Of a stretch of DNA of 35,270 nt, positions 9,472 to 18,309 are shown piece by piece (the stretch's first letter is position 1; the number at the start of each line of letters is the position of its first letter). The stretch comes from Pseudomonadota bacterium (lineage in GTDB: Bacteria; Pseudomonadota; Alphaproteobacteria; Rhizobiales; Devosiaceae): positions 1 to 35,270 of the forward strand of contig JAEYTY010000101.1 of the NCBI GenBank assembly GCA_023433775.1. Reading direction: 5' to 3'. The position numbers and the translations under genes are program-made. Under the pieces are notes generated by a model. It did no database searches, was not told the DNA's origin, and worked only from the letters and a program-made list of their open reading frames with translations.

Positions 9472-10143
9472 ATGCATATCGAACCCGAACTCATTTCCCC
9501 CGAAAAGATGGCGCTGGCCTATGCCACCGCGGCTGCCGCCGGTGCCATGACGGTCAAGTTTGCCGCCGATACCCTGCGCGAACGCGGCGCACTGTCCCTG
9601 GTCGCGCGCACCGTCCTCGCCACCGGCGCGGTCTTCACCTTCTTCGAAGTCTTCCCCCATTACGCCGTTGGCATCAGCGAGGTGCATCTCATCCTCGGCT
9701 CCACCCTGCTGCTGCTGTTCGGTGCGGCCCCTGCCGCCATTGGCCTCGCTTTGGGTCTGCTCATTCAGGGCCTCTTCTTTGCGCCCTTCGACCTGCCCCA
9801 ATATTTCGCCAATGTGACGACGCTGGTGGCGCCGCTGGTCGCCATAAAATTCCTCGCCGACCGCATCATTCCGGCCAACACCCCCTATGTCGATCTGCGC
9901 TATGGCCAGGCCCTCGCGCTGTCCACGGTTTATCAGGGCGGCGTCGTGGTTTGGGTCGGCTTCTGGGCGCTCTATGGCCAGGGCTTTGGCGCTGAAAACC
10001 TCACATCCATCGGCACGTTCGGCGGCGCCTATATGCTGGTCGTTCTGCTCGAGCCGCTGGTCGATCTAGCGGTGCTGGCCGGCGCCAAGCTGGTCCGTGG
10101 CCTGGGCAAGACCGGCCTCGTGACGTCGCGCCTTTACGCCTGA
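9472..10143 (+). CDS. cbiM: CbiM-type energy-coupling-factor permease (cobalt uptake)
   Basis: A 223-aa membrane protein of the CbiM/NikM family, the substrate-specific component of ECF cobalt/nickel importers. The N-terminus MHIEPELISPEKM gives the His2 residue that is required for metal binding in the family, and the protein has about six hydrophobic segments plus a GISEVHLILGSTLLLLFGAAPAAIGLALG stretch. No cbiN, cbiQ or cbiO follows, so the energising module must be elsewhere or it works alone, as reported for some solitary CbiM proteins. The start at 9472 restores the Met-His N-terminus; an upstream extension would hide it. Riboswitch control and cobW/cobN downstream point to cobalt rather than nickel. 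Confidence 0.88.
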   Translation: MHIEPELISPEKMALAYATAAAAGAMTVKFAADTLRERGALSLVARTVLATGAVFTFFEVFPHYAVGISEVHLILGSTLLLLFGAAPAAIGLALGLLIQGLFFAPFDLPQYFANVTTLVAPLVAIKFLADRIIPANTPYVDLRYGQALALSTVYQGGVVVWVGFWALYGQGFGAENLTSIGTFGGAYMLVVLLEPLVDLAVLAGAKLVRGLGKTGLVTSRLYA

Positions 10144-10163
10144 TCACGACTCCAAATTCCTTC

Positions 10164-10190
10164 GGCGCGCCCCGGCAACGGCGGCGCGCC
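10164..10190 (+). other. Intercistronic stem-loop between cbiM and cobW
   Basis: GGCGCGCC at 10164-10171 and again at 10183-10190 can form an 8-bp stem with an 11-nt loop. It sits between the cbiM stop and the cobW start with no U-run, so it probably sets mRNA processing or stability rather than termination. Confidence 0.45.
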
Positions 10191-10217
10191 ATACTCCATT
10201 TGCAGGCTGCAAAAATC

Positions 10218-11267
<1,050 letters not shown>

Positions 11268-11270
11268 TCC

Positions 11271-14200
11271 ATGCACCTTCTCTCCGCCCAGGCCGGAGCC
11301 ATCCAGCAGGAGGGCGAGGCCATCGACCTCGCCCAGTCCCCGGGCGATTTCGTCTTCGCCTCCTCGGCCGATAGCGAGCTGGCCATGCTGGCCGGCGCTG
11401 CCGATCGGGCAGGGGAGAGCGGCCTGCGCCTCGCCAATACGCTGCGCCTCTCCAACAATCTCTCAGTCGATATGTGGCTCGAACAGACGGTGGCCCATGC
11501 CCGCCTCGTCGTCCTCCGCCTCATCGGCGGCGCCGCCTATTTCCAATATGGCGTCGACGAGCTGACTGCCCTCTGCCACAACCGCAAAATCCCCCTCGTC
11601 CTGCTGCCCGGCGACGCCAATCCCGACCCAATCCTGCGCGAACGGTCCACCATCCACCCTGATGACTGGGACATTCTGCACGGCCTCTTCATCGCCGGCG
11701 GCCCGGACAATGCCGATGGGATCCTCCGCGCCTTCGCGCTACTGAAAACCTCCGCATCGAGTGCCGTTCTGGACGGCCTTGCGCCGCAATCCTTCCCCCG
11801 CTTCGGCCTCTGGCACCCCACCATCGGCATGACCGACGAAGCCCGCCTGCGCACCCTCCACGAGTCGCGATGCAATCCCTCCCCCTCCCAGGGTGATTCT
11901 GGGTGGGGGGCCCATATCCCCATCCTCTTCTACCGCGCCGCCCTCGAAGGCGCCGGCACCGCGACCCTCGAAGCCCTGATTGCCGAACTGGAAACGCGCG
12001 GCCTCCGCTCCGTGCCCGTGGTCGTCTCCTCCCTCAAGGAAAGCGCCTGCATCGCCTTCGTGCAGCAGACCCTCGCCGCCTTTCCGCCCTCGGCCATTTT
12101 CAACCTCACCGCTTTCGCGCTGGGCGTGGCCGATCTGCCGCCCGAACAAAATCCCTTCGCCGCCACCGACGCGCCAGTCATCCAGCTTGTCCAGTCCGGG
12201 CGGTCCGAAAGCCAGTGGCGTTCCGATCCGCAGGGTCTCTCCTCCAAGGACATGGCCATGTATCTCGTCATGCCCGAGGTCGATGGCCGCCTCGGCGGCC
12301 TGATCGTCGGCCACAAGGCCGACGCCATCTGGCACGAGCGCACCCAATGCCCGCTCAGCGCCTACGCGCCCGATGCCGAGGGCATTCGCCGCGCCGTCGA
12401 CCTCGCCCAAAACTGGTCCCGCCTCCGCGCCACCCCCCGCGCCACCCGCCGCATCGCCCTCGTCCTCGCCAACTACCCCATCCGCGACGGCCGCCTCGCC
12501 AACGGCGTCGGCTACGACGCCCCGGAGTCGACCGTCCGAATGCTGCAGGCATTGGAGGGGGCAGGGTATGATCTTTCGGCCTATCCCCATTCCTCCGCCG
12601 ACCTCATCACCCTCCTGCAATCCGGACCCACCAACGCCCATCCGCAGCGTGGCACCTCCGACGCCGTCCTGCCTCTGTCACGCTATGCCGAGCTCTTCGC
12701 CCACCTCCCCGAATCCCTGCGCAATGCCGTCACCACCCGCTGGGGCGACCCCGCCACCGACCCATTCACCCGCGGCCATGCCTTCCATCTCCCGGCGCAC
12801 CGCTTCGGCAATGTCACGATTCTGCTCCAGCCGGGCAGGGGCTATCATCTCGACGAAACCGCCAGTTACCACGACCCGGCTCTGGTCCCGCCCCACGCCT
12901 ATATCGCCGCCTATCTCTGGCTCAGGAACGAGTTCGGCGCCCATGCGCTGATCCACAATGGCAAGCACGGCACGCTCGAGTGGTTGCCCGGCAAGGCCAC
13001 GGCGCTCGACACGGCCAGCTCGCCCGATGCGCTCTGGGGGCAGCTGCCGCACCTCTATCCCTTCATCGTCAACGATCCTGGCGAAGGCACGCAAGCCAAG
13101 CGCCGGACCGGCGCTGTTATCATCGACCACCTAGTGCCCCCGCTCACCCGGGCGGAAACCTATGGACCGCTGAAAGACCTCGAAGCCCTGATCGACGAAT
13201 ATTACGCCACCTCGGGCATGGACCGTCGCAGGCTCGGCGATCTCAAAAAGCGCATCCTCGACTTCACCCGCGACAGTCGCCTCGATCAGGACATCGGCCT
13301 CCCCCAAGATGAGACCGATGCCCTGATCAAGATCGACAACTTCCTTTGTGATTTAAAGGAAGCGCAGATACGCGATGGGTTGCACATCTTCGGTCAATCG
13401 CCCGCAGGAGGGTTCGAGCGAGACCTAGCCATCGCATTGGCCAGAGTGCCACGCGGCGACACCCCCGGGGATAACTCGCTGATCCGCGCCCTGGCCGACG
13501 ATCTGAAACTTGGTTTCGACCCGCTGACCGCCACTTTGGGCGAGCCATGGACCGGCCCCGACCTTTTCGCACTTGCGGACCCCGCAAATGCTAACAGTCT
13601 GCTAGCCAATAGCGGTTTTGCGGGACAGATTCGCCGCGTTGGTGACGCCGTTACTGCACTGGAATCCATGGCAACAGCCATTTTGGATGAAAAACTGCGA
13701 CCGTTCCCTGTATGGGCCGCAACCCGCGCCGTTTTGCACACAATCGAGACCATCATCCGCCCCCGCCTCGCCGCCTCTGGCCCCGCCGAACTGGCCGCGC
13801 TGCTCGATGGCCTCGATGGCAAATTCATCACCCCCGGCCCCTCCGGCGCCCCCTCGCGCGGGCGGCTCGATGTCCTGCCCACCGGGCGCAATTTTTACTC
13901 GGTGGACGCCCGCGCCGTACCCACGCCAACTGCCTGGGAGCTCGGAAAAAAATCGGCAGAAAACCTGGTCCTGCGGCACCTGCAGGACCATGGCCACCAC
14001 CTCCGCGCCGTCGCCCTTTCGGTCTGGGGCACCGCCAATATGCGCACCGGCGGCGACGACCTCGCCCAGGCCATGGCGCTGATCGGCGCCCGCCCAACCT
14101 GGGACCCCGGCTCGCTCCGCGTCTCGGGCTATGAGATCATCCCGCTACCCAAGCTGGGCCGCCCCCGCGTCGACGTAACCCTTAGAATTTCCGGCTTTTT

Positions 14201-15059
14201 CCGCGATGCCTTCCCCGCCCAGATCGCGCTCTTCGACCGCGCCATCCGCGCCGTTGGCGCATTGGACGAACCGGACGAAGACAACCCCATCGCCGCCAGA
14301 ATGCGCGCCGAAGCGCTGGGCCTCATCGCCGCCGGAGCGTCCGAACATGAGGCTTCCCAGCAGGCTGGCGCTCGAATTTTCGGTTCAAAGCCAGGCACTT
14401 ACGGCGCGGGTCTCGGCAATTTAATCGACAGCGGCAATTGGCGCGACAAGGCCGATCTGGCCGAGCAGGCCCTCAATTTCGGCCAATACGCCTATGGCGC
14501 CAAAGCCGAGGGCACACCCATGCTCGACCGGTTCAAGGCCCGCCTCGGCGCCATCGACGCCGTGGTCCACAACCAGGACAATCGCGAGCACGACCTGCTC
14601 GACAGCGACAATTACTACCAGTTCGAAGGCGGCCTGTTCGCCGCCGCCGAAACCCTGAGCGGCGTCAAACCCGCCGCCTATCACAACGATCATTCCCGTC
14701 CGGACAATCCCAAAATCTGCACGCTGGAACAAGAGCTTAGCCATGTCATGCGCTCCCGCGTGGTCAATCCAAAATGGATCGCGGGCATGATGCGCCACGG
14801 CTATCGCGGCGCCTTCGAAATCATCGCCACGGTCGATTTCATGTTCGCCTTCGCCGCCACCACCGGCGCCGTCAAAACCCACCATTTCGACCTGGCCTTC
14901 GAAGCCTTTGTCGAAAACGACGCCGTGCGCGACTTCCTCAAATCATCCAACCGTTTCGGCTATGATGAGCTGATCGCAAAATTCCTTGAGGCGCGGCAAA
15001 GAGGCCTCTGGTCGCCCCGCTCAAATTCCGTCTTTGCCTATCTGGAGGACAATCCATGA
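11271..15059 (+). CDS. cobN: Cobaltochelatase subunit CobN
   Basis: The 1262-aa large subunit of the aerobic cobaltochelatase, which inserts Co2+ into hydrogenobyrinic acid a,c-diamide together with CobS and CobT (not in this window). Family hallmarks include HNGKHGTLEWLPGKATAL, HLYPFIVNDPGEGTQAKRR, DNYYQFEGGLFAAAETL and KWIAGMMRHGYRGAFEI. Length matches CobN. Around residues 203-214 it carries an insert (CNPSPSQGDSGWG) encoded by a REP-like element, just before the conserved PILFYR segment. The stop overlaps the cobO start (ATGA). Confidence 0.95.
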   Translation: MHLLSAQAGAIQQEGEAIDLAQSPGDFVFASSADSELAMLAGAADRAGESGLRLANTLRLSNNLSVDMWLEQTVAHARLVVLRLIGGAAYFQYGVDELTALCHNRKIPLVLLPGDANPDPILRERSTIHPDDWDILHGLFIAGGPDNADGILRAFALLKTSASSAVLDGLAPQSFPRFGLWHPTIGMTDEARLRTLHESRCNPSPSQGDSGWGAHIPILFYRAALEGAGTATLEALIAELETRGLRSVPVVVSSLKESACIAFVQQTLAAFPPSAIFNLTAFALGVADLPPEQNPFAATDAPVIQLVQSGRSESQWRSDPQGLSSKDMAMYLVMPEVDGRLGGLIVGHKADAIWHERTQCPLSAYAPDAEGIRRAVDLAQNWSRLRATPRATRRIALVLANYPIRDGRLANGVGYDAPESTVRMLQALEGAGYDLSAYPHSSADLITLLQSGPTNAHPQRGTSDAVLPLSRYAELFAHLPESLRNAVTTRWGDPATDPFTRGHAFHLPAHRFGNVTILLQPGRGYHLDETASYHDPALVPPHAYIAAYLWLRNEFGAHALIHNGKHGTLEWLPGKATALDTASSPDALWGQLPHLYPFIVNDPGEGTQAKRRTGAVIIDHLVPPLTRAETYGPLKDLEALIDEYYATSGMDRRRLGDLKKRILDFTRDSRLDQDIGLPQDETDALIKIDNFLCDLKEAQIRDGLHIFGQSPAGGFERDLAIALARVPRGDTPGDNSLIRALADDLKLGFDPLTATLGEPWTGPDLFALADPANANSLLANSGFAGQIRRVGDAVTALESMATAILDEKLRPFPVWAATRAVLHTIETIIRPRLAASGPAELAALLDGLDGKFITPGPSGAPSRGRLDVLPTGRNFYSVDARAVPTPTAWELGKKSAENLVLRHLQDHGHHLRAVALSVWGTANMRTGGDDLAQAMALIGARPTWDPGSLRVSGYEIIPLPKLGRPRVDVTLRISGFFRDAFPAQIALFDRAIRAVGALDEPDEDNPIAARMRAEALGLIAAGASEHEASQQAGARIFGSKPGTYGAGLGNLIDSGNWRDKADLAEQALNFGQYAYGAKAEGTPMLDRFKARLGAIDAVVHNQDNREHDLLDSDNYYQFEGGLFAAAETLSGVKPAAYHNDHSRPDNPKICTLEQELSHVMRSRVVNPKWIAGMMRHGYRGAFEIIATVDFMFAFAATTGAVKTHHFDLAFEAFVENDAVRDFLKSSNRFGYDELIAKFLEARQRGLWSPRSNSVFAYLEDNP
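11877..11910. repeat. REP-like element inside cobN coding sequence
   Basis: CCCTCCCCCTCCCAGGGTGA followed by TTCTGGGTGGGGGG resembles the intergenic elements at 4074-4201 and 7513-7551 (C-run, short hairpin, GGGTGGGGG). It carries CCCAG/CTGGG hairpin arms and is read in frame as part of CobN. Confidence 0.6.
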
Positions 15060-15706
15060 CCGACATGCCCGAAAGGCCCGCCAAGAAAACCGACCTGATG
15101 ACCGAGGCCGAGCGCGACGCCTATCACGCTGAAAAGATGAGAAAAAAGAAGGCGGCGCGCGACAAGATCCTCACCACCAAGACCGAGGAAAAGGGCCTGC
15201 TGATCGTCCATACGGGCAAGGGCAAGGGCAAGTCGACGGCCGCCTTCGGCATGGTCTTCCGCGCCATCGGCAATGGAATGCGCGTCGGCGTCGTGCAGTT
15301 CGTCAAAGGCGTGTGGAACACCGGCGAGCGCGACGTGCTCGACAAATTCCCCGATCAGGTCACCATCAACGCCATGGGCGAAGGTTTTACCTGGGACGTC
15401 GCCGACCGCCAGCGCGATCTGGCCGCAGCCCGCAAGGCCTGGGAGCAGGCCAAGGCGCTGATCAACGATCCCAGCTTCGATATGGTGCTGCTCGACGAGC
15501 TCAATATCTGCCTGCGCTATGACTATCTGCCCATCGAGGAAGTGGTCGATTTCCTGCGCAACAAGCCGGTCGACAAACACGTCATCGTCACTGGCCGCAA
15601 TGCCAAGGATGAACTGATCGAAATCGCCGATCTCGTGACCGAAATGACTGAAATCAAACATCATTTCCGCGCCGGCGTGAAAGCGCAGAAGGGCATCGAG
15701 TTCTAG
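15056..15706 (+). CDS. cobO: Cob(I)yrinic acid a,c-diamide adenosyltransferase CobO
   Basis: A 216-aa CobA/CobO/BtuR-family corrinoid adenosyltransferase that transfers the 5'-deoxyadenosyl group of ATP to Co(I) corrinoid. The modified P-loop HTGKGKGKST spans residues 52-61, and the motifs VQFVKGVWNTGE, LLDELNICLRYDY and VTGRNA are all present. Length is typical. Its ATG overlaps the cobN stop by 4 bp, and an unnamed ORF follows after 4 bp. Confidence 0.95.
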   Translation: MTDMPERPAKKTDLMTEAERDAYHAEKMRKKKAARDKILTTKTEEKGLLIVHTGKGKGKSTAAFGMVFRAIGNGMRVGVVQFVKGVWNTGERDVLDKFPDQVTINAMGEGFTWDVADRQRDLAAARKAWEQAKALINDPSFDMVLLDELNICLRYDYLPIEEVVDFLRNKPVDKHVIVTGRNAKDELIEIADLVTEMTEIKHHFRAGVKAQKGIEF

Positions 15707-15710
15707 GCCG

Positions 15711-16247
15711 ATGAGCGCCTGCGTCACCATCATCGCCATCGGCGACATGTCCGAAGCCAGTCTCTTGCGGCTGCAGATCGAAGCCATGGGCGCCGAGGTC
15801 CGACTCTGCCCTTTGGCCAAGCCGAGCGACTTTCTCTCCGCCTTCGATTTTTACGGCCAACCCGCCGATATCGTCGTGCTCTCGGCCCATGGCGACGAAG
15901 CGGGCATCATCTTCCCCGAAATGGCGCCGGGCGCGGATCGTCTGGAATTACCCGCAAACCGCATCACGCCCGACCTGATCCGTAAGGTGAACGCAGGCTG
16001 CGCAGTTGTCCTGTCCACCGCCTGCGACACCGGAAGTCAGCCCTTCGCCGATGCGTTCCACGCGGCCGGCGCGACGCTCTATATCGGGCCGCAAGGCTAT
16101 CCTGATGGCGTCGATGTGCCGGTCATTCTGGCGCTGGCGTTCCACAAGTTGCTGGTGCAGCAGCATTCATGGGTTGATGCCATCGTCAGCGCCAATAGCG
16201 CGCTCGGCACGGAAACCCGCTTCTCGGTTTTTTCCGCCAAAGTCTAG
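15711..16247 (+). CDS. Unnamed protein with CHAT/caspase-like His-Cys signature
   Basis: A 178-aa soluble protein I do not recognise as a named cobalamin enzyme. It has an alternating strand-helix pattern. VVLSAHGDE places His60-Gly61 after a hydrophobic strand, and VVLSTACDTG places Cys105 after a second one, followed by a GATLYIGPQGYPDG segment and a helix AFHKLL. This order (strand-HG, strand-SxC-TG, G-A-x-x-x-I-G) resembles the CHAT/clan CD peptidase fold, though the protein is shorter than most. It lies 4 bp after cobO, so it is co-transcribed with the cobalamin genes. Its stop shares CTAG with the convergent gene. The peptidase idea is an inference from the motifs; it may be a non-enzymatic relative or something else. 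Confidence 0.7.
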   Translation: MSACVTIIAIGDMSEASLLRLQIEAMGAEVRLCPLAKPSDFLSAFDFYGQPADIVVLSAHGDEAGIIFPEMAPGADRLELPANRITPDLIRKVNAGCAVVLSTACDTGSQPFADAFHAAGATLYIGPQGYPDGVDVPVILALAFHKLLVQQHSWVDAIVSANSALGTETRFSVFSAKV

Positions 16248-16714
16248 CAGCCCGCGCCCTGCAGTGACGCGGCAAGCCGCTCCAACAAAGGGTCCATATC
16301 CGGCCGGTCCGCCTGCGAATATTCGACGCGCAAAGCGGCGTAGCTCGCCCCGTCGCAGAGCGCGATCATGCGTTGAAAAAGAATGCGCCCGCCATCGCTG
16401 CCCGACCAATTGGCCCAGCGCGGCGTAGTGGCTTTGCCTGTGATGGCCCAGCCTGCATCTGTATCAAACCCCATGGACGCGGCAGCTTCCGAACTGAAAC
16501 CGTCCATCAGATAGCCGCCCCAGACGCTGATTTCCGTCGGCCGTTTGGGCGATGTGAACCGCTGCCCGTCGCCATTGTCGGCCTCGCCCTGCGCCTCGAA
16601 ACCGGGCGGCACGGCAATGGAATAGCCGAACCGCGCATTGTCATAGCGCTCCCAGCCCTGAGCCAGGGCGGGCGTGACAAGCAATGCAAAGGCCAAAAGG
16701 AAAAGCGCGCGCAT
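16244..16714 (-). CDS. Secreted protein of unknown function
   Basis: A 156-aa exported protein with a signal peptide (MRALFLLAFALLVTPALA). The mature region contains WERYDNARFGYSIAVPPGF, a pattern common to small envelope proteins of Hyphomicrobiales, and two Cys (in ALCDGASY and at the C-terminus) that may form a disulphide. No enzymatic motif is visible. The stop codon overlaps the stop of the convergent unnamed gene on a CTAG. Confidence 0.75.
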   Translation of the reverse strand: MRALFLLAFALLVTPALAQGWERYDNARFGYSIAVPPGFEAQGEADNGDGQRFTSPKRPTEISVWGGYLMDGFSSEAAASMGFDTDAGWAITGKATTPRWANWSGSDGGRILFQRMIALCDGASYAALRVEYSQADRPDMDPLLERLAASLQGAGC

Positions 16715-16809
16715 GGGGCAAGTGTGCCGAGTTCATCGCCGCGCCGCAAGCGGCGAAGAACGGCCGGGCAGATCACAAGGATACATGCCCGACCGGCAAT
16801 AATCTGAAG

Positions 16810-16980
16810 TCAGGCGCCTTTAAACAGAACGCCTGCGGCCAGCACGACAAAGGCCAGGGTCATCAGCCAGAACGCATAGGTGCTGACAAATGGAATGACC
16901 ACGAAAGAACCGATCAGCGCCAGCACGGCGATGACGACAGCGATGATGAAGATCAATTGGGTAGGCGCACTCAAGCTCAC
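16810..16980 (-). CDS. Tiny two-helix membrane protein
   Basis: A 56-aa protein of almost only hydrophobic residues, with two predicted membrane helices (about residues 8-29 and 36-55) and a short charged C-terminus (FKGA). I choose GTG at 16980 because a strong GGAGGAGG lies just 5 nt upstream; a TTG start 15 bp further up would overlap that Shine-Dalgarno. Function is unknown; similar small proteins are common in the order. Confidence 0.6.
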   Translation of the reverse strand: MSLSAPTQLIFIIAVVIAVLALIGSFVVIPFVSTYAFWLMTLAFVVLAAGVLFKGA

Positions 16981-17098
16981 GAAATCCTCCTCCAAAGTTG
17001 ACAGAGTGAGATTACTGCGGCTTTTGCGATTCGCCTGCCCAAAACTGAAATATGCACCGCTCGTTTACGCGCTCTGCTTTCGGCGAGGCAAGCAAATT

Positions 17099-17117
17099 GC
17101 GGCAAGCTATTTGCCGC
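17099..17117 (-). terminator. Stem-loop downstream of the CDF gene
   Basis: GCGGCAA-loop-TTGCCGC, a perfect 7-bp stem with a 5-nt loop, lies 13 bp beyond the cation diffusion facilitator stop on the minus strand. In that orientation AATTTG follows, a weak U-run. Confidence 0.5.
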
Positions 17118-17130
17118 GAGAAAAACAGCC

Positions 17131-18054
17131 TCAGACGACAACAATACCCGAATGCTTGGCCTTTTCTTCCGGCTCGACATGGATGGTGATCTGCACTTCC
17201 TTGACCGCCTCGCGCAGCTTGGCTTCGATTGTGTCGCAAATGGCGTGCGCCGCATCGACGCTCATCGCGCCGGGCACGACGAGGTGAAAATCAATAAAGG
17301 TCAGCCGCCCAGCCTGCCGCGTGCGGATATCATGGGCCTCGATAGCGCCATCAGCATTCTGGGCGATGACCTCGCGAATGGTCTTCTGCGTATCGGGCGG
17401 CACGGCGACATCCATCAGCCCGCCGACACTGTCGCGGATGACGCCCCAGCCGGACCACAAAATGTTGAGCGCCACCAGCACAGCCAATACCGCATCAAGC
17501 AGCGCCCAGCCGGTGAGATAGACCAGCACCAATCCCACCAGCACGCCGATTGTGGAAATCACATCGGTCATCAGATGCTTGCCATCGGCCACAATGGCCG
17601 GTGAACGCGCCTTCCGCCCGTGCCGCAACAATATCTGCGCCCAGACGACATTGATGATGGTGGCCACGCTGCTCACCGCCAGGCCCTCGACCGGTGCCTC
17701 GGGCAGGCTGGGAGCGAAAAACCCGGCATAGGCCTCGCGCAGGATGAGAATGGCCGCCACGATGATCATCACGCCCACGATCACGGCCGAGAAATATTCT
17801 GCCTTGTGATAGCCATAGGGCAGGGCGGAATCTGCCGGTCGCTGCGCCAGCCGCACGGCGATAAATGCGCTGATGGCTGTGACGACATTGACGATGGATT
17901 CCAGCGCATCCGAATAAAGCGCGATTGATCCGGTCAACTGCCACGCCAGAAATTTGAGGCCCAATACGATTCCCGCGATCAGCAGGCTCAGGGCGGCGAT
18001 GACGAGAGTGCGGTTTTGCGCCACGGAACAGGCTTTCGGGCAGGACGGGTCCAT
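17131..18054 (-). CDS. Cation diffusion facilitator (FieF/CzcD-type metal efflux)
   Basis: A 307-aa CDF transporter that exports divalent cations such as Zn2+ or Fe2+ in exchange for protons. About six membrane segments come first; the motif SIALYSDALESIVNVV carries the first metal-binding Asp, YGYHKAEYFSA is the family signature, and DGKHLMTDVISTIGVLVG holds the second Asp/His pair. The C-terminal cytoplasmic domain includes FIDFHLVVPGAMSVDAAHAICDTIE. ATG at 18054 has AAGGGG 9 nt upstream and is preferred over an ATG 21 bp further up. Substrate cannot be fixed from sequence; the nearby zinc and cobalt loci make zinc or cobalt plausible. Confidence 0.88.
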   Translation of the reverse strand: MDPSCPKACSVAQNRTLVIAALSLLIAGIVLGLKFLAWQLTGSIALYSDALESIVNVVTAISAFIAVRLAQRPADSALPYGYHKAEYFSAVIVGVMIIVAAILILREAYAGFFAPSLPEAPVEGLAVSSVATIINVVWAQILLRHGRKARSPAIVADGKHLMTDVISTIGVLVGLVLVYLTGWALLDAVLAVLVALNILWSGWGVIRDSVGGLMDVAVPPDTQKTIREVIAQNADGAIEAHDIRTRQAGRLTFIDFHLVVPGAMSVDAAHAICDTIEAKLREAVKEVQITIHVEPEEKAKHSGIVVV

Positions 18055-18198
18055 TCGCCATAGCCCCTTGGGCATAGGGCGGCAAGCCCTTGTATTTGCA
18101 AACGATTTTCAGAAGCATTCCGATCTGTATGCGTGAGCCAGCCAAGCCATTGATTGACCATGCCCTTCCGCCCGCCTAGAACAGATCCATAGCGCAGC

Positions 18199-18278
18199 GT
18201 TCCCGAGACGGAACTGAAACAGAACCCGGTGCGGTCGACCCAATTGCGGGACCAAGTCCGGGGCTGCTCCGGTTTTTT
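18199..18278 (+). ncRNA. Atypical cobalamin-riboswitch-like attenuator before cobE
   Basis: The sequence carries GAAACAGAACCCGGTGC and later GTCCGGGGCTGC, matching the spacing and wording of the cobalamin core (AAGGGAA-CC-GGTG ... CCGG-GGCTGC). It lacks the CCCGCAACTGT and B12-box parts. A hairpin GTTCC/GGAAC (18199-18214) comes first. CCCGG (18225-18229) can pair with CCGGG (18258-18262), or the latter can instead pair with CTCCGG (18267-18272) to make a terminator ending in TTTTTT (18273-18278). These two pairings exclude each other, as in an attenuator. Confidence 0.45.
18258..18278 (+). terminator. Rho-independent terminator in the cobE leader
   Basis: CCGGGG-CTG-CTCCGG followed by six T residues is a compact intrinsic terminator 31 bp before the cobE start. 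Its left arm is shared with the alternative pairing described for the attenuator. Confidence 0.65.
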
Positions 18279-18286
18279 GAGAAGCT

Positions 18287-18305
18287 GCCTCGTTCGATCC
18301 GAGGC
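18287..18305 (+). promoter_or_regulatory. Hairpin that encloses the cobE Shine-Dalgarno
   Basis: GCCTCG-ttcgatc-CGAGGC forms a perfect 6-bp stem. Its right arm contains GAGG (18301-18304), the only Shine-Dalgarno for the ATG at 18310, so folding would hide the ribosome site. Confidence 0.5.
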
Positions 18306-18309
18306 GACG

